Origin: Bordetella trematum
GTDB lineage: Bacteria > Pseudomonadota > Gammaproteobacteria > Burkholderiales > Burkholderiaceae_B
Length of the DNA stretch: 64,000 bases
Direction: 5' to 3'
Assembly (NCBI RefSeq): GCF_900078335.1
Contig: NZ_FKBR01000011.1
Location: forward strand, 62,001 to 126,000
The notes beneath the pieces are model-generated. The model saw nothing but the letters and a program-made list of their open reading frames with translations, ran no database searches and was not told where the DNA came from. The translations under genes were made by a program, and so were the position numbers. Below, piece by piece: positions 25,710-41,361 of the stretch (position 1 is its first letter; each line of letters begins with the position of its first letter).

Positions 25710-26843
25710 ATGAACAAACTGCCCAATACCGAAGCCCTCGTCAGTGAAATCCAGACCTGGATTCAATGCGAGTCGCCCACCCACTACGTCGAAGGCATCA
25801 CCGCCATGGCTCACCTGGCGGCGGAACGCGCCCGCGGGCTGGGCCTGCGCGTCGAGCTCACGCCGCTGGGCGACAACGTCGGCCCCATGGTGTATGCCAC
25901 CACGCGCGTCCCGGGCGACACCACGCCGGGCATTCTCATCATCGGCCACCTGGACACCGTGCACCCGGTCGGCACCTTGAGCGACAACCCCTGCCGCATC
26001 GAGGATGACCGCCTCTATGGTCCGGGCAGCTACGACATGAAGGCCGGCATCGTGCTGGCCCTGGCCGGCATGACGGGCCTGACCGACCACGCCCGCGGCA
26101 CCCGCCTGCCCATCGACTTCCTGATGGTGCCCGACGAAGAAACCGGCAGCCATGCCTCGCGCCCCCACATCGAGCACCTGGCCAAGCAGGCCAAGTACGC
26201 GCTGGTGTGCGAGCCGGCCCGACCCAACGGCGGCAAGTGCGTCACCGCCCGCAAGGGCACCGGCATGTTGCGCCTGGGCGTCAAGGGCCGTCCGGCCCAC
26301 GCTGGCATGGCGCACGAGAAAGGCCGCAGCGCCATCCGCGAGATGGCCCATCAGGTGCTGGCACTGGAAGGCATGACCGACTACGAGCGCGGCGTGACCG
26401 TCAGCGTCGGCACGATCGCCGGGGGCACCGTCACCAATACCGTGCCGGGCTATTGCCGCTGCGTGGTCGACTTCCGCGTGCCCGACATGGGCGCCGCGCA
26501 GGACGTGCTGCGCCGCATGCGCGAGCTGTGCGCCGTCACCCCCGACGTCGAACTGGACATCGACGTCCAGCTCAATCGCCCGCCAATGGAAAAGACGGCA
26601 GCCTCGGGCGCGCTGCTGGAACTGGCCCAGGGTTACGCCACCCAGGCCGGCTTCCCGCTCGAAGACGCCCCCATGACCGGCGGCGGCAGCGATGCGAACT
26701 TCACTTCGGCGCTGGGCGTACCCACGCTGGACGGGCTGGGCGCCGATGGCGACGGCGCGCACACGCTGCATGAGTACATCCAGATCTCCACGCTGGAAAT
26801 GCGTGCCAAGTTCTGGCATCTGCTGCTGCGCGACCTGGCCTGA
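25710..26843 (+). CDS. M20 family metallopeptidase (glutamate carboxypeptidase G2-like)
   Basis: 377 residues. Two-zinc site residues are visible: His80 and Asp82 in GHLDTVHP, Asp109 in GPGSYDMKAG (bridging), Glu143/144 in DEETGSH, a glutamate in VCEPARP and His in GAHTLHEYI. The dimerisation domain occupies about residues 175-290. The carboxypeptidase G2/ArgE/DapE group removes C-terminal glutamate or deacylates amino acids. Last gene of the importer operon, with a terminator right after it. Suggests that the imported compound ends as a free amino acid. Confidence 0.9.
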   Translation: MNKLPNTEALVSEIQTWIQCESPTHYVEGITAMAHLAAERARGLGLRVELTPLGDNVGPMVYATTRVPGDTTPGILIIGHLDTVHPVGTLSDNPCRIEDDRLYGPGSYDMKAGIVLALAGMTGLTDHARGTRLPIDFLMVPDEETGSHASRPHIEHLAKQAKYALVCEPARPNGGKCVTARKGTGMLRLGVKGRPAHAGMAHEKGRSAIREMAHQVLALEGMTDYERGVTVSVGTIAGGTVTNTVPGYCRCVVDFRVPDMGAAQDVLRRMRELCAVTPDVELDIDVQLNRPPMEKTAASGALLELAQGYATQAGFPLEDAPMTGGGSDANFTSALGVPTLDGLGADGDGAHTLHEYIQISTLEMRAKFWHLLLRDLA

Positions 26844-26854
26844 GGCAGCATCGG

Positions 26855-26891
26855 GGCCGGCGCCGCCTGGGGCACGCCGGCCTTATTTTTT
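26855..26891 (+). terminator. Terminator of the importer-hydrolase operon
   Basis: GGCCGGCG (26855-26862) pairs with CGCCGGCC (26875-26882), then TTATTTTTT. The T run doubles as the last codons and stop of the convergent rep gene. Confidence 0.8.
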
Positions 26892-28943
26892 CAGCAAGGC
26901 CTTGAGCATGCCGAGCCTTTCCTTCGGGCTCATGGCGGCAGTGGCCGGATCTTCGGCAATGCCCGGTTCGGCCAAACCCATTTCCTCGATGAAGCGCGAA
27001 GGCTCGCAGATGCGGTCTTCGCGCGCGCGGCGGCGCTTGCGGCACCAGCTCAGATGCAGGCTGCGCTGCGCCCGGGTGATCCCCACGTACATCAGGCGAC
27101 GCTCTTCCTGAACCCGGCCCATGAGAATGGTGCCGGCGTTCTCCGGATCGATATCCTCGTCGTCGCGACCCAGATGAGGCAGCAGCCCTTCCTCGACCCC
27201 TGCCAGGTACACATGCGGGTACTCCAGGCCCTTGGAAGCGTGCAGCGTGGACAGCTTGACCGCATCGGGCTCGTCTTCCTCGCCGCGCTCGAGCATGGTC
27301 ACCAACGCCACGTGCTGCACCAGTTCAAACAGCGTCATGCCGTCTTCGTCGGCTTTGCGCTTGAGCCAGGAAACCAGTTCCATGACGTTCTGCCAGCGCG
27401 TCTGCGCCGGGCGCTCTTCGAGCAGGTCGAACAGATAGCGTTCGTACTGGATGGCCTGCAACAGATCATCCAGCAGCGGACCGGCCGGCTCGGCAGCACG
27501 GGTCGCGGCGCCTTCGGCGCCCCGGCCGGCACGCCATTGAATGCGCCGGATGAACTCGCCGAAGGTACGCAACGGCTCCAGCTGGCGCGGCGCCAACAGC
27601 GCCTGCAGTCCCTCTTCGGAACACGCCTGCAGCAATGAAATCGCGCGCTGCGCGGCGTACTGTCCCAGCGTCTGCAACGTGCTCTGCCCGATGCCACGCT
27701 TGGGCGTGGTGGCCGCACGGATGAAGGCCGGATCATCATCGTCATTGGCAATCAGGCGCAGGTAGGCCAGGATATCGCGCACCTCGGCTTTGTCGAAGAA
27801 ACTCTGCCCGCCCGAGATGGTGTAGGGAATCTTCAGATTGCGCAGCGCCTGCTCCAGCACGCGCGCCTGATGGTTGCTGCGGTACAGGATGGCGAAGTCT
27901 TTCCATTGCGCCTGGCGCTCGAAGCGCGAGGCCGAGATCTTCATGCCGATCGACTCGGCTTCATGCTCATCGCCATCCATGGGCGTGACCGTGATGGGCT
28001 CGCCTGCCCCCAGCTCCGACCAGAGCTTCTTCTCGAACAGCTTGGGATTGCGTTCGATCACATTGTTGGCCGCCGCCAGGATGCGCTGCACCGAGCGATA
28101 GTTCTGTTCCAGCTTGATCAGCTTCAGATTGGGATAGTCGGCCGGCAGCTTGGCAAGGTTCTCGATGGTTGCGCCGCGCCAGGCATAGATCGCCTGGTCG
28201 TCGTCGCCCACCGCCGTGAACATGGCCCGGTCCCCCGTCAGCAACTGCACCAGTCGGTACTGGCAGACGTTGGTGTCCTGGTACTCGTCGACCAGCAGGT
28301 AACGCACCCGGTTCTGCCAGCGCGTGCGCACTTCCTCGTTGGTCTCCAGCAATTGCGCCGGAATGCGGATCAGGTCGTCGAAGTCCACTGCCTGATAGGC
28401 GGCCAGCGTCGCCGCATAACTGCGGTAGACCGCCACGGCCTCGACCTCACCGGGGGTGATGGCCGCCTGGGCCGCCTGGTCGGGGTCGAGCAGGGCGTTC
28501 TTCCACAAGGAGATGATGGATTGCACCTCGCGCAGGCGGGCGCGATCGGTAGTGGCCAGCAGGTCCTGAATGATGGCGATGGCGTCATCCGAATCCAGGA
28601 TAGAGAAATTGGGTTTCAGACCGGCGTTGGCCGCCTCCTCGCGCAGCAGGCGCACCCCCAGCGCATGGAAGGTGCTGATGGTCAGGCCCTTGGCCAGTTT
28701 CCGGTCGACCAGCTCCTTGACGCGCTCGGCCATCTCGCGCGCCGCCTTGTTGGTGAAGGTCAGCGCGACCACGTTGCGGCCCATATAGCCGCATTCGCGC
28801 AGCAGGTAGGCAATCTTCTGCGTGATCACCCGCGTCTTGCCGCTGCCGGCGCCGGCCAGCACCAGACAGGGGCCGTCCAGGTAGAGCACGGCGGCTTTCT
28901 GCGCCGGGTTCAGGCCGTGGCCAATAGGGGTATCCGTAGACAT
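26883..28943 (-). CDS. rep: ATP-dependent DNA helicase Rep
   Basis: Superfamily 1A 3'-5' helicase that helps replication forks past blocks. 686 residues, close to E. coli Rep (673). Motif I LVLAGAGSGKTRVI near residue 28, Ia ALTFTNKAAREM near 62, II LLVDEYQDTN near 222, III AVGDDDQAIYAWRGA near 250, IV EQNYRS, V TLHASKGLEYPHVYLAG near 570 and VI ERRLMYVGITRAQ near 620. Convergent with the importer operon and 71 bp downstream of priA, which is on the same strand. Confidence 0.93.
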   Translation of the reverse strand: MSTDTPIGHGLNPAQKAAVLYLDGPCLVLAGAGSGKTRVITQKIAYLLRECGYMGRNVVALTFTNKAAREMAERVKELVDRKLAKGLTISTFHALGVRLLREEAANAGLKPNFSILDSDDAIAIIQDLLATTDRARLREVQSIISLWKNALLDPDQAAQAAITPGEVEAVAVYRSYAATLAAYQAVDFDDLIRIPAQLLETNEEVRTRWQNRVRYLLVDEYQDTNVCQYRLVQLLTGDRAMFTAVGDDDQAIYAWRGATIENLAKLPADYPNLKLIKLEQNYRSVQRILAAANNVIERNPKLFEKKLWSELGAGEPITVTPMDGDEHEAESIGMKISASRFERQAQWKDFAILYRSNHQARVLEQALRNLKIPYTISGGQSFFDKAEVRDILAYLRLIANDDDDPAFIRAATTPKRGIGQSTLQTLGQYAAQRAISLLQACSEEGLQALLAPRQLEPLRTFGEFIRRIQWRAGRGAEGAATRAAEPAGPLLDDLLQAIQYERYLFDLLEERPAQTRWQNVMELVSWLKRKADEDGMTLFELVQHVALVTMLERGEEDEPDAVKLSTLHASKGLEYPHVYLAGVEEGLLPHLGRDDEDIDPENAGTILMGRVQEERRLMYVGITRAQRSLHLSWCRKRRRAREDRICEPSRFIEEMGLAEPGIAEDPATAAMSPKERLGMLKALLKK

Positions 28944-29014
28944 GGAGCGTCGCTCGCCATTGCAAAAAATTCAAACTCGCGGCCTGGGCCGCACTCGCCG
29001 CTGCTGCAGGTGCC

Positions 29015-31096
<2,082 letters not shown>

Positions 31097-31424
31097 GCCG
31101 ACTCATGTTCAAGATCGTTGCCACTTAAAGTAGATTCTGGAAGTCGCCGCTAAGCGCCGCGCCGCCAGAGGAGAAGCCACAGACTTTTGCCAGCCTGTGG
31201 ATAACTTTGGGGAAAACCGCCGGAGAAACCTCTCTGCCGGATTTTCGATTCGCGCCGAAAATTTTCCGCAGCGCCGCAAAAACCATATTTTCGATTTAAT
31301 TTCATGGACTTAAATCGAAATTACAAGCTTGTGACGAAGCGTTTACGCTTTGCTGCGGAGCCACTCTTGCTGTGCACAACTTGGGAAAGGCGGGCCATGG
31401 CCGCGCCTCTTATCCCGCTAGTAG
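31097..31424. other. Palindrome-rich gap between hemE and priA
   Basis: 328 bp without a gene, AT-richer than its surroundings. It holds TGTGGATAA at 31196-31204 (a DnaA-box match), a related TGTGCACAA at 31371-31379, the direct repeat ATTTTCGATT (31241-31250 and 31287-31296), an 11-bp-arm palindrome at 31289-31320 and AAGCG-TTTA-CGCTT at 31337-31350. No T-run terminator and no clear promoter were found. The priA promoter must lie here or farther upstream. Confidence 0.6.
31289..31320. repeat. 32-bp palindrome with 11-bp arms
   Basis: TTTCGATTTAA (31289-31299) and TTAAATCGAAA (31310-31320) are perfect complements around a 10-nt spacer. The spacing of one helical turn suits a dimeric DNA-binding protein; it could also fold as an RNA hairpin after hemE. 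Confidence 0.75.
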
Positions 31425-32501
31425 TCACTTACTCGCATGCAGACGGCGGCTGTAGCTGTGGACTTCGTCGACCAGTTCGGTAACCGCTTCGGGTGGAGTG
31501 AACTGCGAAATGCCGTGACCCAGATTGAAGACATGCCCGCCCTGGCCAACCGGCCCGAAACTGTCCAGCGTACGGCGCGCCTCGGCGCGGATCGCCTCGG
31601 CCGAACCGAACAGCGTCATGGGATCCAGGTTGCCCTGCAAGGCCACCGCATCGCCCACGCGCGCACGCGCCTGACCCAGGTTTACGGTCCAATCCAGCCC
31701 CATGGCGTCGCAGCTGCTGGCGGCGATGTCTTCGAGCCACTGGCCGCCACCCTTGGTGAAGGCGATCACCGGCACGCGGCGGCCTTCATGCTCGCGCTTG
31801 AGGCCGGCGATGACCTTGCGCGTGTAGGCCAGGGAAAACGCCTGGTAGAGCCCGTCGGCCAGGACGCCGCCCCAGCTGTCGAAAATCATCACGGCCTGCG
31901 CGCCGGCGTCGATCTGGGCATTCAGATAGCGGCAGGTCGCCTCGGCATTGATTTCCAGGATGCGATGCAGCAGATCCGGCCGTGCATAGAGCATGGTCTT
32001 GATCTGGCGGTAATCAGTGCTGCCGCGCCCTTCGACCATGTAGCAGGCGATGGTCCAGGGGCTGCCGGCAAAGCCTATCAGGGGCACACGTCCATCGAGG
32101 GCGCGGCGGATGCTGGCCACAGCGTCGAACACATAGCGCAGCTTGTCCATGTCGGGCACCGCCAGACGGGCCACATCGGCCTCGTCACGGAGAGGGTGCG
32201 CAAAACGAGGACCTTCGCCTTGGACGAAATCCAGGCCCAGGCCCATGGCATCAGGAACGGTAAGGATGTCCGAGAACAGAATGGCCGCGTCAAGCTCGAA
32301 GCGCTCCAGGGGTTGCAGCGTGACCTCGGTGGCGTACTCCGTATTTTGGGCCAGGCCCATGAAAGAACCCGCACGGGCACGCGTGGCCTTGTACTCGGGC
32401 AGATAGCGGCCGGCCTGACGCATGAGCCAGATCGGGGTGTAGGGCACGGGTTCACGCAGCAAGGCGCGCAGGAACACATCGTTCTTCAGGACGGCAGTCA
32501 C
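31425..32501 (-). CDS. hemE: Uroporphyrinogen decarboxylase (HemE)
   Basis: Converts uroporphyrinogen III to coproporphyrinogen III in heme synthesis. 358 residues, the usual length. The diagnostic [26 protein letters not shown] lies near residue 22, with [19 protein letters not shown] near 75 (catalytic aspartate), [17 protein letters not shown] near 145, [12 protein letters not shown] near 215 and [17 protein letters not shown] near 325. Upstream of priA on the same strand, downstream of the pseudo-receiver/Fis gene. Confidence 0.97.
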   Translation of the reverse strand: MTAVLKNDVFLRALLREPVPYTPIWLMRQAGRYLPEYKATRARAGSFMGLAQNTEYATEVTLQPLERFELDAAILFSDILTVPDAMGLGLDFVQGEGPRFAHPLRDEADVARLAVPDMDKLRYVFDAVASIRRALDGRVPLIGFAGSPWTIACYMVEGRGSTDYRQIKTMLYARPDLLHRILEINAEATCRYLNAQIDAGAQAVMIFDSWGGVLADGLYQAFSLAYTRKVIAGLKREHEGRRVPVIAFTKGGGQWLEDIAASSCDAMGLDWTVNLGQARARVGDAVALQGNLDPMTLFGSAEAIRAEARRTLDSFGPVGQGGHVFNLGHGISQFTPPEAVTELVDEVHSYSRRLHASK

Positions 32502-32571
32502 GACTTTCCTCTATGACAGGTAGCCCCCGATTTTAGCCTCCTGCCGCCGTCCGGGCGAACTCGCCGCCGCG

Positions 32572-33279
32572 CTAGCCCGGATCTCGGTCGCGGGCCTGCT
32601 CCCGGTAGGGGGCAGCCTGGATGCGGTGCTTGCGCATCAAGGCCCAGAAGGCGCGCCGATGCTTGGCCGCCGCTCGCGCCGCCTGGGTGACATTGCCCTC
32701 ATGACGCGCCAGGCTGCAGTGCAGATAGGTGCGCTCGAAGTGCCCCACCACCCGCGCCTTGGCCGCGCCGAAAGGGGTGTCCAGCAGGGAGGCGTCCAGC
32801 GCCGGCTCGGCGGCCGGCTCGGACAGCTCGGCAGCAGGCGCCCAGTCTGGCGCTGGCTGGCGCTGGCGCCGGCTGGCCGCCAGCGCCACCCGCAGGCGCA
32901 GCTCATCCGGGCATTCCGGGCGCAGGAAGTCCTCCAGGCCCAAGCGCAGCAGATCCCGTACGGCGATGGCGCCCACGCCCTCGACCAGGGCCAGCACGGG
33001 CGTGCTCAACTCCTGCCGGGCCACCGACAGGGCCGTGCGGACCCACGACAGCGTAGCCGCCTCCACGGGCAGCAGGCAGGCATCGAAGCGGCGCAGGGAC
33101 AAGGCCGAGGCGCGCAGCCAGACCGTGCTGGCCTGCTGCCCGGCGCATTCGGGAAGCTGGGGGAACAGGCGGGGATGCCCGGCGCGCAGGCTCTGGCCCT
33201 GGTGGCGTCGCAACCATTGCTGCAGCCAGGGGCCATGGCCGGGGATCAATACGACGGCGCAATCGTAAGTGTCACGCAT
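32572..33279 (-). CDS. Orphan pseudo-receiver protein with C-terminal Fis-type helix-turn-helix
   Basis: 235 residues. Residues about 75-140 look like the second half of a response-regulator receiver (STPVLALVEGVGAIAVRDLL then GLEDFLRPECPDELRLRVALAASRR), but the phosphorylatable aspartate expected after the third strand is absent (DACLLPVEA), so it is probably not phosphorylated. After a Pro/Ala-rich linker the last 50 residues read ERTYLHCSLARHEGNVTQAA and continue with RAFWALMRKHRI, the Fis/NtrC DNA-binding helix set. The AAA+ domain of NtrC is missing. The ATG at 33279 has AGAGG upstream. No partner kinase nearby. Function unknown. Confidence 0.75.
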   Translation of the reverse strand: MRDTYDCAVVLIPGHGPWLQQWLRRHQGQSLRAGHPRLFPQLPECAGQQASTVWLRASALSLRRFDACLLPVEAATLSWVRTALSVARQELSTPVLALVEGVGAIAVRDLLRLGLEDFLRPECPDELRLRVALAASRRQRQPAPDWAPAAELSEPAAEPALDASLLDTPFGAAKARVVGHFERTYLHCSLARHEGNVTQAARAAAKHRRAFWALMRKHRIQAAPYREQARDRDPG

Positions 33280-33400
33280 CGGCTTTTCCTCTCTTTCCAA
33301 GGATGAGCGGAAAGGCTACGCGAGCATCTTGGGGTAGGAAAAGACGCGCCAGCCACAATACGGCAACTACGCACTGGCAAAAACACACCGCACAAAGCAC

Positions 33401-33422
33401 AAGGCGGCCCGAAGGCCGCCTT
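33401..33422 (-). terminator. Hairpin after the atp operon
   Basis: AAGGCGGCC, loop CGAA, GGCCGCCTT: a perfect 9-bp stem 28 bp past the atpC stop. Only a weak T-rich tail follows on the minus strand, so termination may be partial. Confidence 0.6.
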
Positions 33423-33450
33423 GCTTGATCCCCGTTTGCGGGAGCCGGAC

Positions 33451-33876
33451 TCAGTGCGAGTTGCGGCCCTGACGCAGACGGCGTGCGGCGGCAGCCTGAG
33501 CGGCCAGCATGGCCAGCTCGGCTTCGACCACGGCGATGTCCTCGCTGCTCTTAGCATTGCTCAAGGCCTCTTCGGCCTTCTTGCGTGCCTCGACAGCGCG
33601 GGCTTCGTCCAGGTCGGCAGCACGGATGGCCGTATCGACCAGTACCGTCACGCTGCCAGGCTGCACTTCCAGAATGCCCCCAGCGACGAAGATGTTTTCC
33701 TCGCCTTCGTCGGCACGGACGATTTTGACCGTCCCGGGGCGGATGCGCGAAATGAGCGGGGTATGCCCGGGCAGAATGCCCAGCTCGCCCGACTCGCCAG
33801 GCAGGACCACGAACTTCGCCTCACCGTTGAAGATCGCTTCCTCCGCGCTGACCACATCGACATGCAGGGTAGCCAT
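33451..33876 (-). CDS. atpC: ATP synthase F1 subunit epsilon
   Basis: 141 residues. N-terminal beta-sandwich [45 protein letters not shown] is the family block; the C-terminal helices ([17 protein letters not shown] and the alanine-rich end) form the inhibitory arm. Part of the rotor stalk, linking gamma to the c-ring. Last gene of the operon, 9 bp after atpD. Confidence 0.97.
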   Translation of the reverse strand: MATLHVDVVSAEEAIFNGEAKFVVLPGESGELGILPGHTPLISRIRPGTVKIVRADEGEENIFVAGGILEVQPGSVTVLVDTAIRAADLDEARAVEARKKAEEALSNAKSSEDIAVVEAELAMLAAQAAAARRLRQGRNSH

Positions 33877-33885
33877 AATGGTTCC

Positions 33886-36229
<2,344 letters not shown>

Positions 36230-36327
36230 TGCGCTTTCCTGTTGAGACGGCTGGCGGGTCCGGCCTGAGGCCTTTCCCGCCCTACCGTAGGATGGGCGTT
36301 AACCCATCGACTACGCCAGAACTTGCC

Positions 36328-37869
<1,542 letters not shown>

Positions 37870-37906
37870 ATTGACTCCTGGAATCCTGTTAGTCTCGCGT
37901 GCCTTT

Positions 37907-38446
37907 TCAGGCGGCCAGCGTATCGCGCAAGCGGGCCAGTTGGGCTTTCACGGAAGTATCGAGCACCTGGTCGCCGACAGCCACACGCACGCCGCCGATG
38001 AGGGAATGATCGACGGTGACATGCGGCTTGAGCTTGAGACCGAATTTGACTTCGAGCGCGCCGACGAGCTCAGAGACCTGGGCCTCGCTCATTTCGAACG
38101 CGCTGGTGATTTCCGCCTGCGCCGTGCCTTCGCGACGATTCTTCAACGCGACGAACTGGGTGGCGATGATCGGCAACAGCAGCAGCCGGTCATTCTCGAC
38201 CAACAGTTCGATGAAATTGCGCACGGCCTGCGGCAACGACGATTTGATCAGGCTGGTGAAAACCTCGACGCGCTGGGCGTTCTCCAGACGCGGGTCGGAC
38301 ATCACCTCGCGCACGTCAGGGTTCTCGGCAACCTGGGCCAGCTCGCCGACGAGGTCGGCCCAGGCAGCCAGGCCAGCCTTGTCGTCGCACGCAGCGCCGA
38401 ACAACGCTTCGGCGTAGGGGCGGGCAACAGTGGAAAGTTCAGCCAT
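37907..38446 (-). CDS. atpH: ATP synthase F1 subunit delta
   Basis: 179 residues. [17 protein letters not shown] near residue 6 and the family signature [42 protein letters not shown] at the C-terminus. Part of the outer stalk joining the b dimer to the top of F1. Starts 12 bp after atpF. Confidence 0.97.
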   Translation of the reverse strand: MAELSTVARPYAEALFGAACDDKAGLAAWADLVGELAQVAENPDVREVMSDPRLENAQRVEVFTSLIKSSLPQAVRNFIELLVENDRLLLLPIIATQFVALKNRREGTAQAEITSAFEMSEAQVSELVGALEVKFGLKLKPHVTVDHSLIGGVRVAVGDQVLDTSVKAQLARLRDTLAA

Positions 38447-38458
38447 GACGTTCCCGGA

Positions 38459-38929
38459 TTAAAGCTGCGCCTTGAGCTGGGTCAGCAGCTCGGCATGGGC
38501 GCGGGCATCCACCTCGCGCTTGAGAATCTGCTCAGCACCCTGAACAGCCAATGCAGCAACGGCGTCACGCAGCGAATCGCGCGCACGCTGGGCTTCCTGA
38601 GCAGCATCTTGGGCAGCTTGAGCAATGATGCGGGCACGCTCGGCCTCGGCTTCGCGGCGGGCCTGTTCGATCAGGACAGCGGCTTGCTTCTCGGCGTCGA
38701 CAATGCGAGCATGAGTTTCAGACTTGGCAGAAGCTTCGATCAGACTGACGCGCGCTTGGGCCTGGGCCAGGTCGGCTTTCCCTTTCTCGGCGGCGGCAAG
38801 GCCGTCGGCGATTTTTTGGCGGCGCTCTTCGATCGCCTTCGTCAGGGGCGGCCACACGAATTTCATCGTGAACCAGCCCAGAACGAAGAACACGATCATC
38901 TGGAAAAAGATTGTCGCGTTCAGATTCAC
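38459..38929 (-). CDS. atpF: ATP synthase F0 subunit b
   Basis: 156 residues. One N-terminal membrane helix ([20 protein letters not shown]) followed by [17 protein letters not shown] and a long charged, alanine-rich helix that dimerises as the outer stalk. Separated from atpE by 131 bp that hold a stable stem-loop. Confidence 0.97.
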   Translation of the reverse strand: MNLNATIFFQMIVFFVLGWFTMKFVWPPLTKAIEERRQKIADGLAAAEKGKADLAQAQARVSLIEASAKSETHARIVDAEKQAAVLIEQARREAEAERARIIAQAAQDAAQEAQRARDSLRDAVAALAVQGAEQILKREVDARAHAELLTQLKAQL

Positions 38930-39031
38930 GGTCGTTCCTTTAACACCTTGCGGCCCCGGCTACCCGAAAGAGCGGCTCGGAGCACTCGATACTTGCCGGT
39001 GCGCGGCGCCATGCGCCACGCCCGGCTGCGG

Positions 39032-39053
39032 GCCCGCCCATAAGCCGGCGGGC
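39032..39053 (-). repeat. Stem-loop between atpE and atpF
   Basis: GCCCGCC (39032-39038), 8-nt loop, GGCGGGC (39047-39053), beginning 8 nt past the atpE stop. There is no T run. Position fits an mRNA-stabilising element that helps make more c subunit than b; this role is inferred. Confidence 0.55.
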
Positions 39054-39060
39054 GGGGCCT

Positions 39061-39330
<270 letters not shown>

Positions 39331-39364
39331 TCAAAAAAATGTAGGAAACGGGTACTGCTGGAAT

Positions 39365-39409
39365 GCAAGAAAATCTTGCCATCGGCGCCCGCCACTGCGA
39401 CAGGCGCCG
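39365..39409 (-). repeat. Two stem-loops between atpB and atpE
   Basis: CGGCGCC (39383-39389) pairs with GGCGCCG (39403-39409), and GCAAGA-AAA-TCTTGC forms a second stem at 39365-39379. They occupy the atpB-atpE gap. No T-run terminator follows. Confidence 0.55.
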
Positions 39410-39419
39410 AAAATTGGGA

Positions 39420-40358
<939 letters not shown>

Positions 40359-40367
40359 TTAATTGCG

Positions 40368-40784
40368 CTAAGACAGTTTGCGAAACATCAGCAGTACGAG
40401 GTAGCCCTTGAGCGTCAGGATAAGCCCCAGCAATACCGCGGGCCACACCAACCAGGCCTGCGTGTAGTACCAGATCAGCCACAACAGCAGTGCTGTCATG
40501 AATAGCTTGACCAGTTCGCCAAAGAAAAATGTCGCTGGATTGGGCCGCACGGACCTGACGACGTTAATGAGCAAGCGCAATGCAAACAAGGCATTGGGCA
40601 AGAAATATGCCCCCGCTCCCAATAACGCCGACGTCGCCGCCGCCGTTCCTGCAACAATCCCCGCGATTGCTGCCGCCACGAGTCCCATGAGCCCCTGAGC
40701 CAAAACGGCCATGAAGAGCTCCCGGCAGGCCCGCGCATTGATCGCCGCGCGGTCGGCATCGGTAAGTACCAAACTCTTCTGCAT
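40368..40784 (-). CDS. atpI: ATP synthase subunit I (AtpI)
   Basis: 138 residues with four hydrophobic segments (about 23-45, 50-65, 88-105, 110-130), and ARACRELFMAVLAQGLMGLVAAAIAG near the start. AtpI proteins are poorly conserved assembly factors for the c-ring. Recognised mainly by size, topology and being first in the atp operon. The ATG at 40784 gives the usual length; the frame is open 24 codons more. Confidence 0.9.
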   Translation of the reverse strand: MQKSLVLTDADRAAINARACRELFMAVLAQGLMGLVAAAIAGIVAGTAAATSALLGAGAYFLPNALFALRLLINVVRSVRPNPATFFFGELVKLFMTALLLWLIWYYTQAWLVWPAVLLGLILTLKGYLVLLMFRKLS

Positions 40785-40931
40785 CAAGCATCCCCGCTGA
40801 GCCCGCCCTCGCGCCACTGCGAATGACCGCAGGGCAATCGGGCCCGCTGCTTTCAAGACCTGTTCTCAGTGCCGATCCCGTATCGCTCACCCGGCACCGC
40901 ACCGACCATTGCTGGCCGTTCAGAACCCCGG

Positions 40932-40978
40932 TAAAAACGCCCGATTGCCTGTGGACAGGCCCCGGACGGGAATCGGGC
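40932..40978 (-). terminator. Terminator-like structure in the atp leader
   Basis: On the minus strand GCCCGATT (40971-40978) pairs with AATCGGGC (40939-40946), enclosing a second stem GCCTG-TCCA-CAGGC (40947-40960), and is followed at once by GTTTTT. It lies about 150 nt before the atpI start and about 100-140 nt after the candidate promoters, so it could attenuate the operon or end a short RNA. Confidence 0.6.
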
Positions 40979-41080
40979 CGCTGATCGTGGCCTCTCTTTG
41001 CGTTTCCGCCTAATTTTGCTATGGCCGCCTGGGCGCAGCTTTTTAAGCTACGTGTTATCCCGCAAGCGTCAAACCGCGAA

Positions 41081-41110
41081 AGTATAGCTTGAAAGCAATT
41101 CCACAGACAA
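41081..41110 (-). promoter_or_regulatory. Candidate atp operon promoter
   Basis: On the minus strand TTGTCT (41105-41110), 18 bp, TATACT (41081-41086). A second possibility just downstream is TTGACG (41067-41072), 16 bp, TAGCTT (41045-41050). Confidence 0.45.
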
Positions 41111-41290
41111 ATCTAATCGGCGCCGCAAGATAGGGGCGGCAACAGCCATTTCAAGGGCCGCGCCCGACGAGCGCCGGCTTCCTACAGGGAGAACGGCCCC
41201 CCCGCTGTCCGCCCGGCAAGCCTTCAGACCCGTTTAACCTCGCCAGAATGTTGCGCCACCGACACAAAACAACGGCAAATTTGTCGGATT

Positions 41291-41334
41291 AAGAAGAAAA
41301 AGGCCGCTACCCATCAAAGTCGGACAGCGGCCTT
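41291..41334 (-). terminator. Terminator of the crotonase gene
   Basis: On the minus strand AAGGCCGCT (41326-41334) and AGCGGCCTT (41300-41308) form a 9-bp stem with a 17-nt loop, followed by TTTCTTCTT. Confidence 0.8.
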
Positions 41335-41361
41335 GCGGGCCGGCCGGCGGCCGGCCCCAGC

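Larger units (their letters stand above)
40785..41290. other. Long leader and promoter region of the atp operon
   Basis: No protein gene seen. It contains candidate promoters near 41045-41110 and a terminator-like structure at 40932-40978 ahead of atpI. Farther right only short repeats are seen, such as CCGACA (41260-41265 area) and TGTCGG. Confidence 0.6.

Noticed and set aside
31097-31424. Chromosomal replication origin
   Set aside because: Only one good DnaA box and none of dnaA, dnaN, rpmH or gidA nearby. A regulatory region is more likely.
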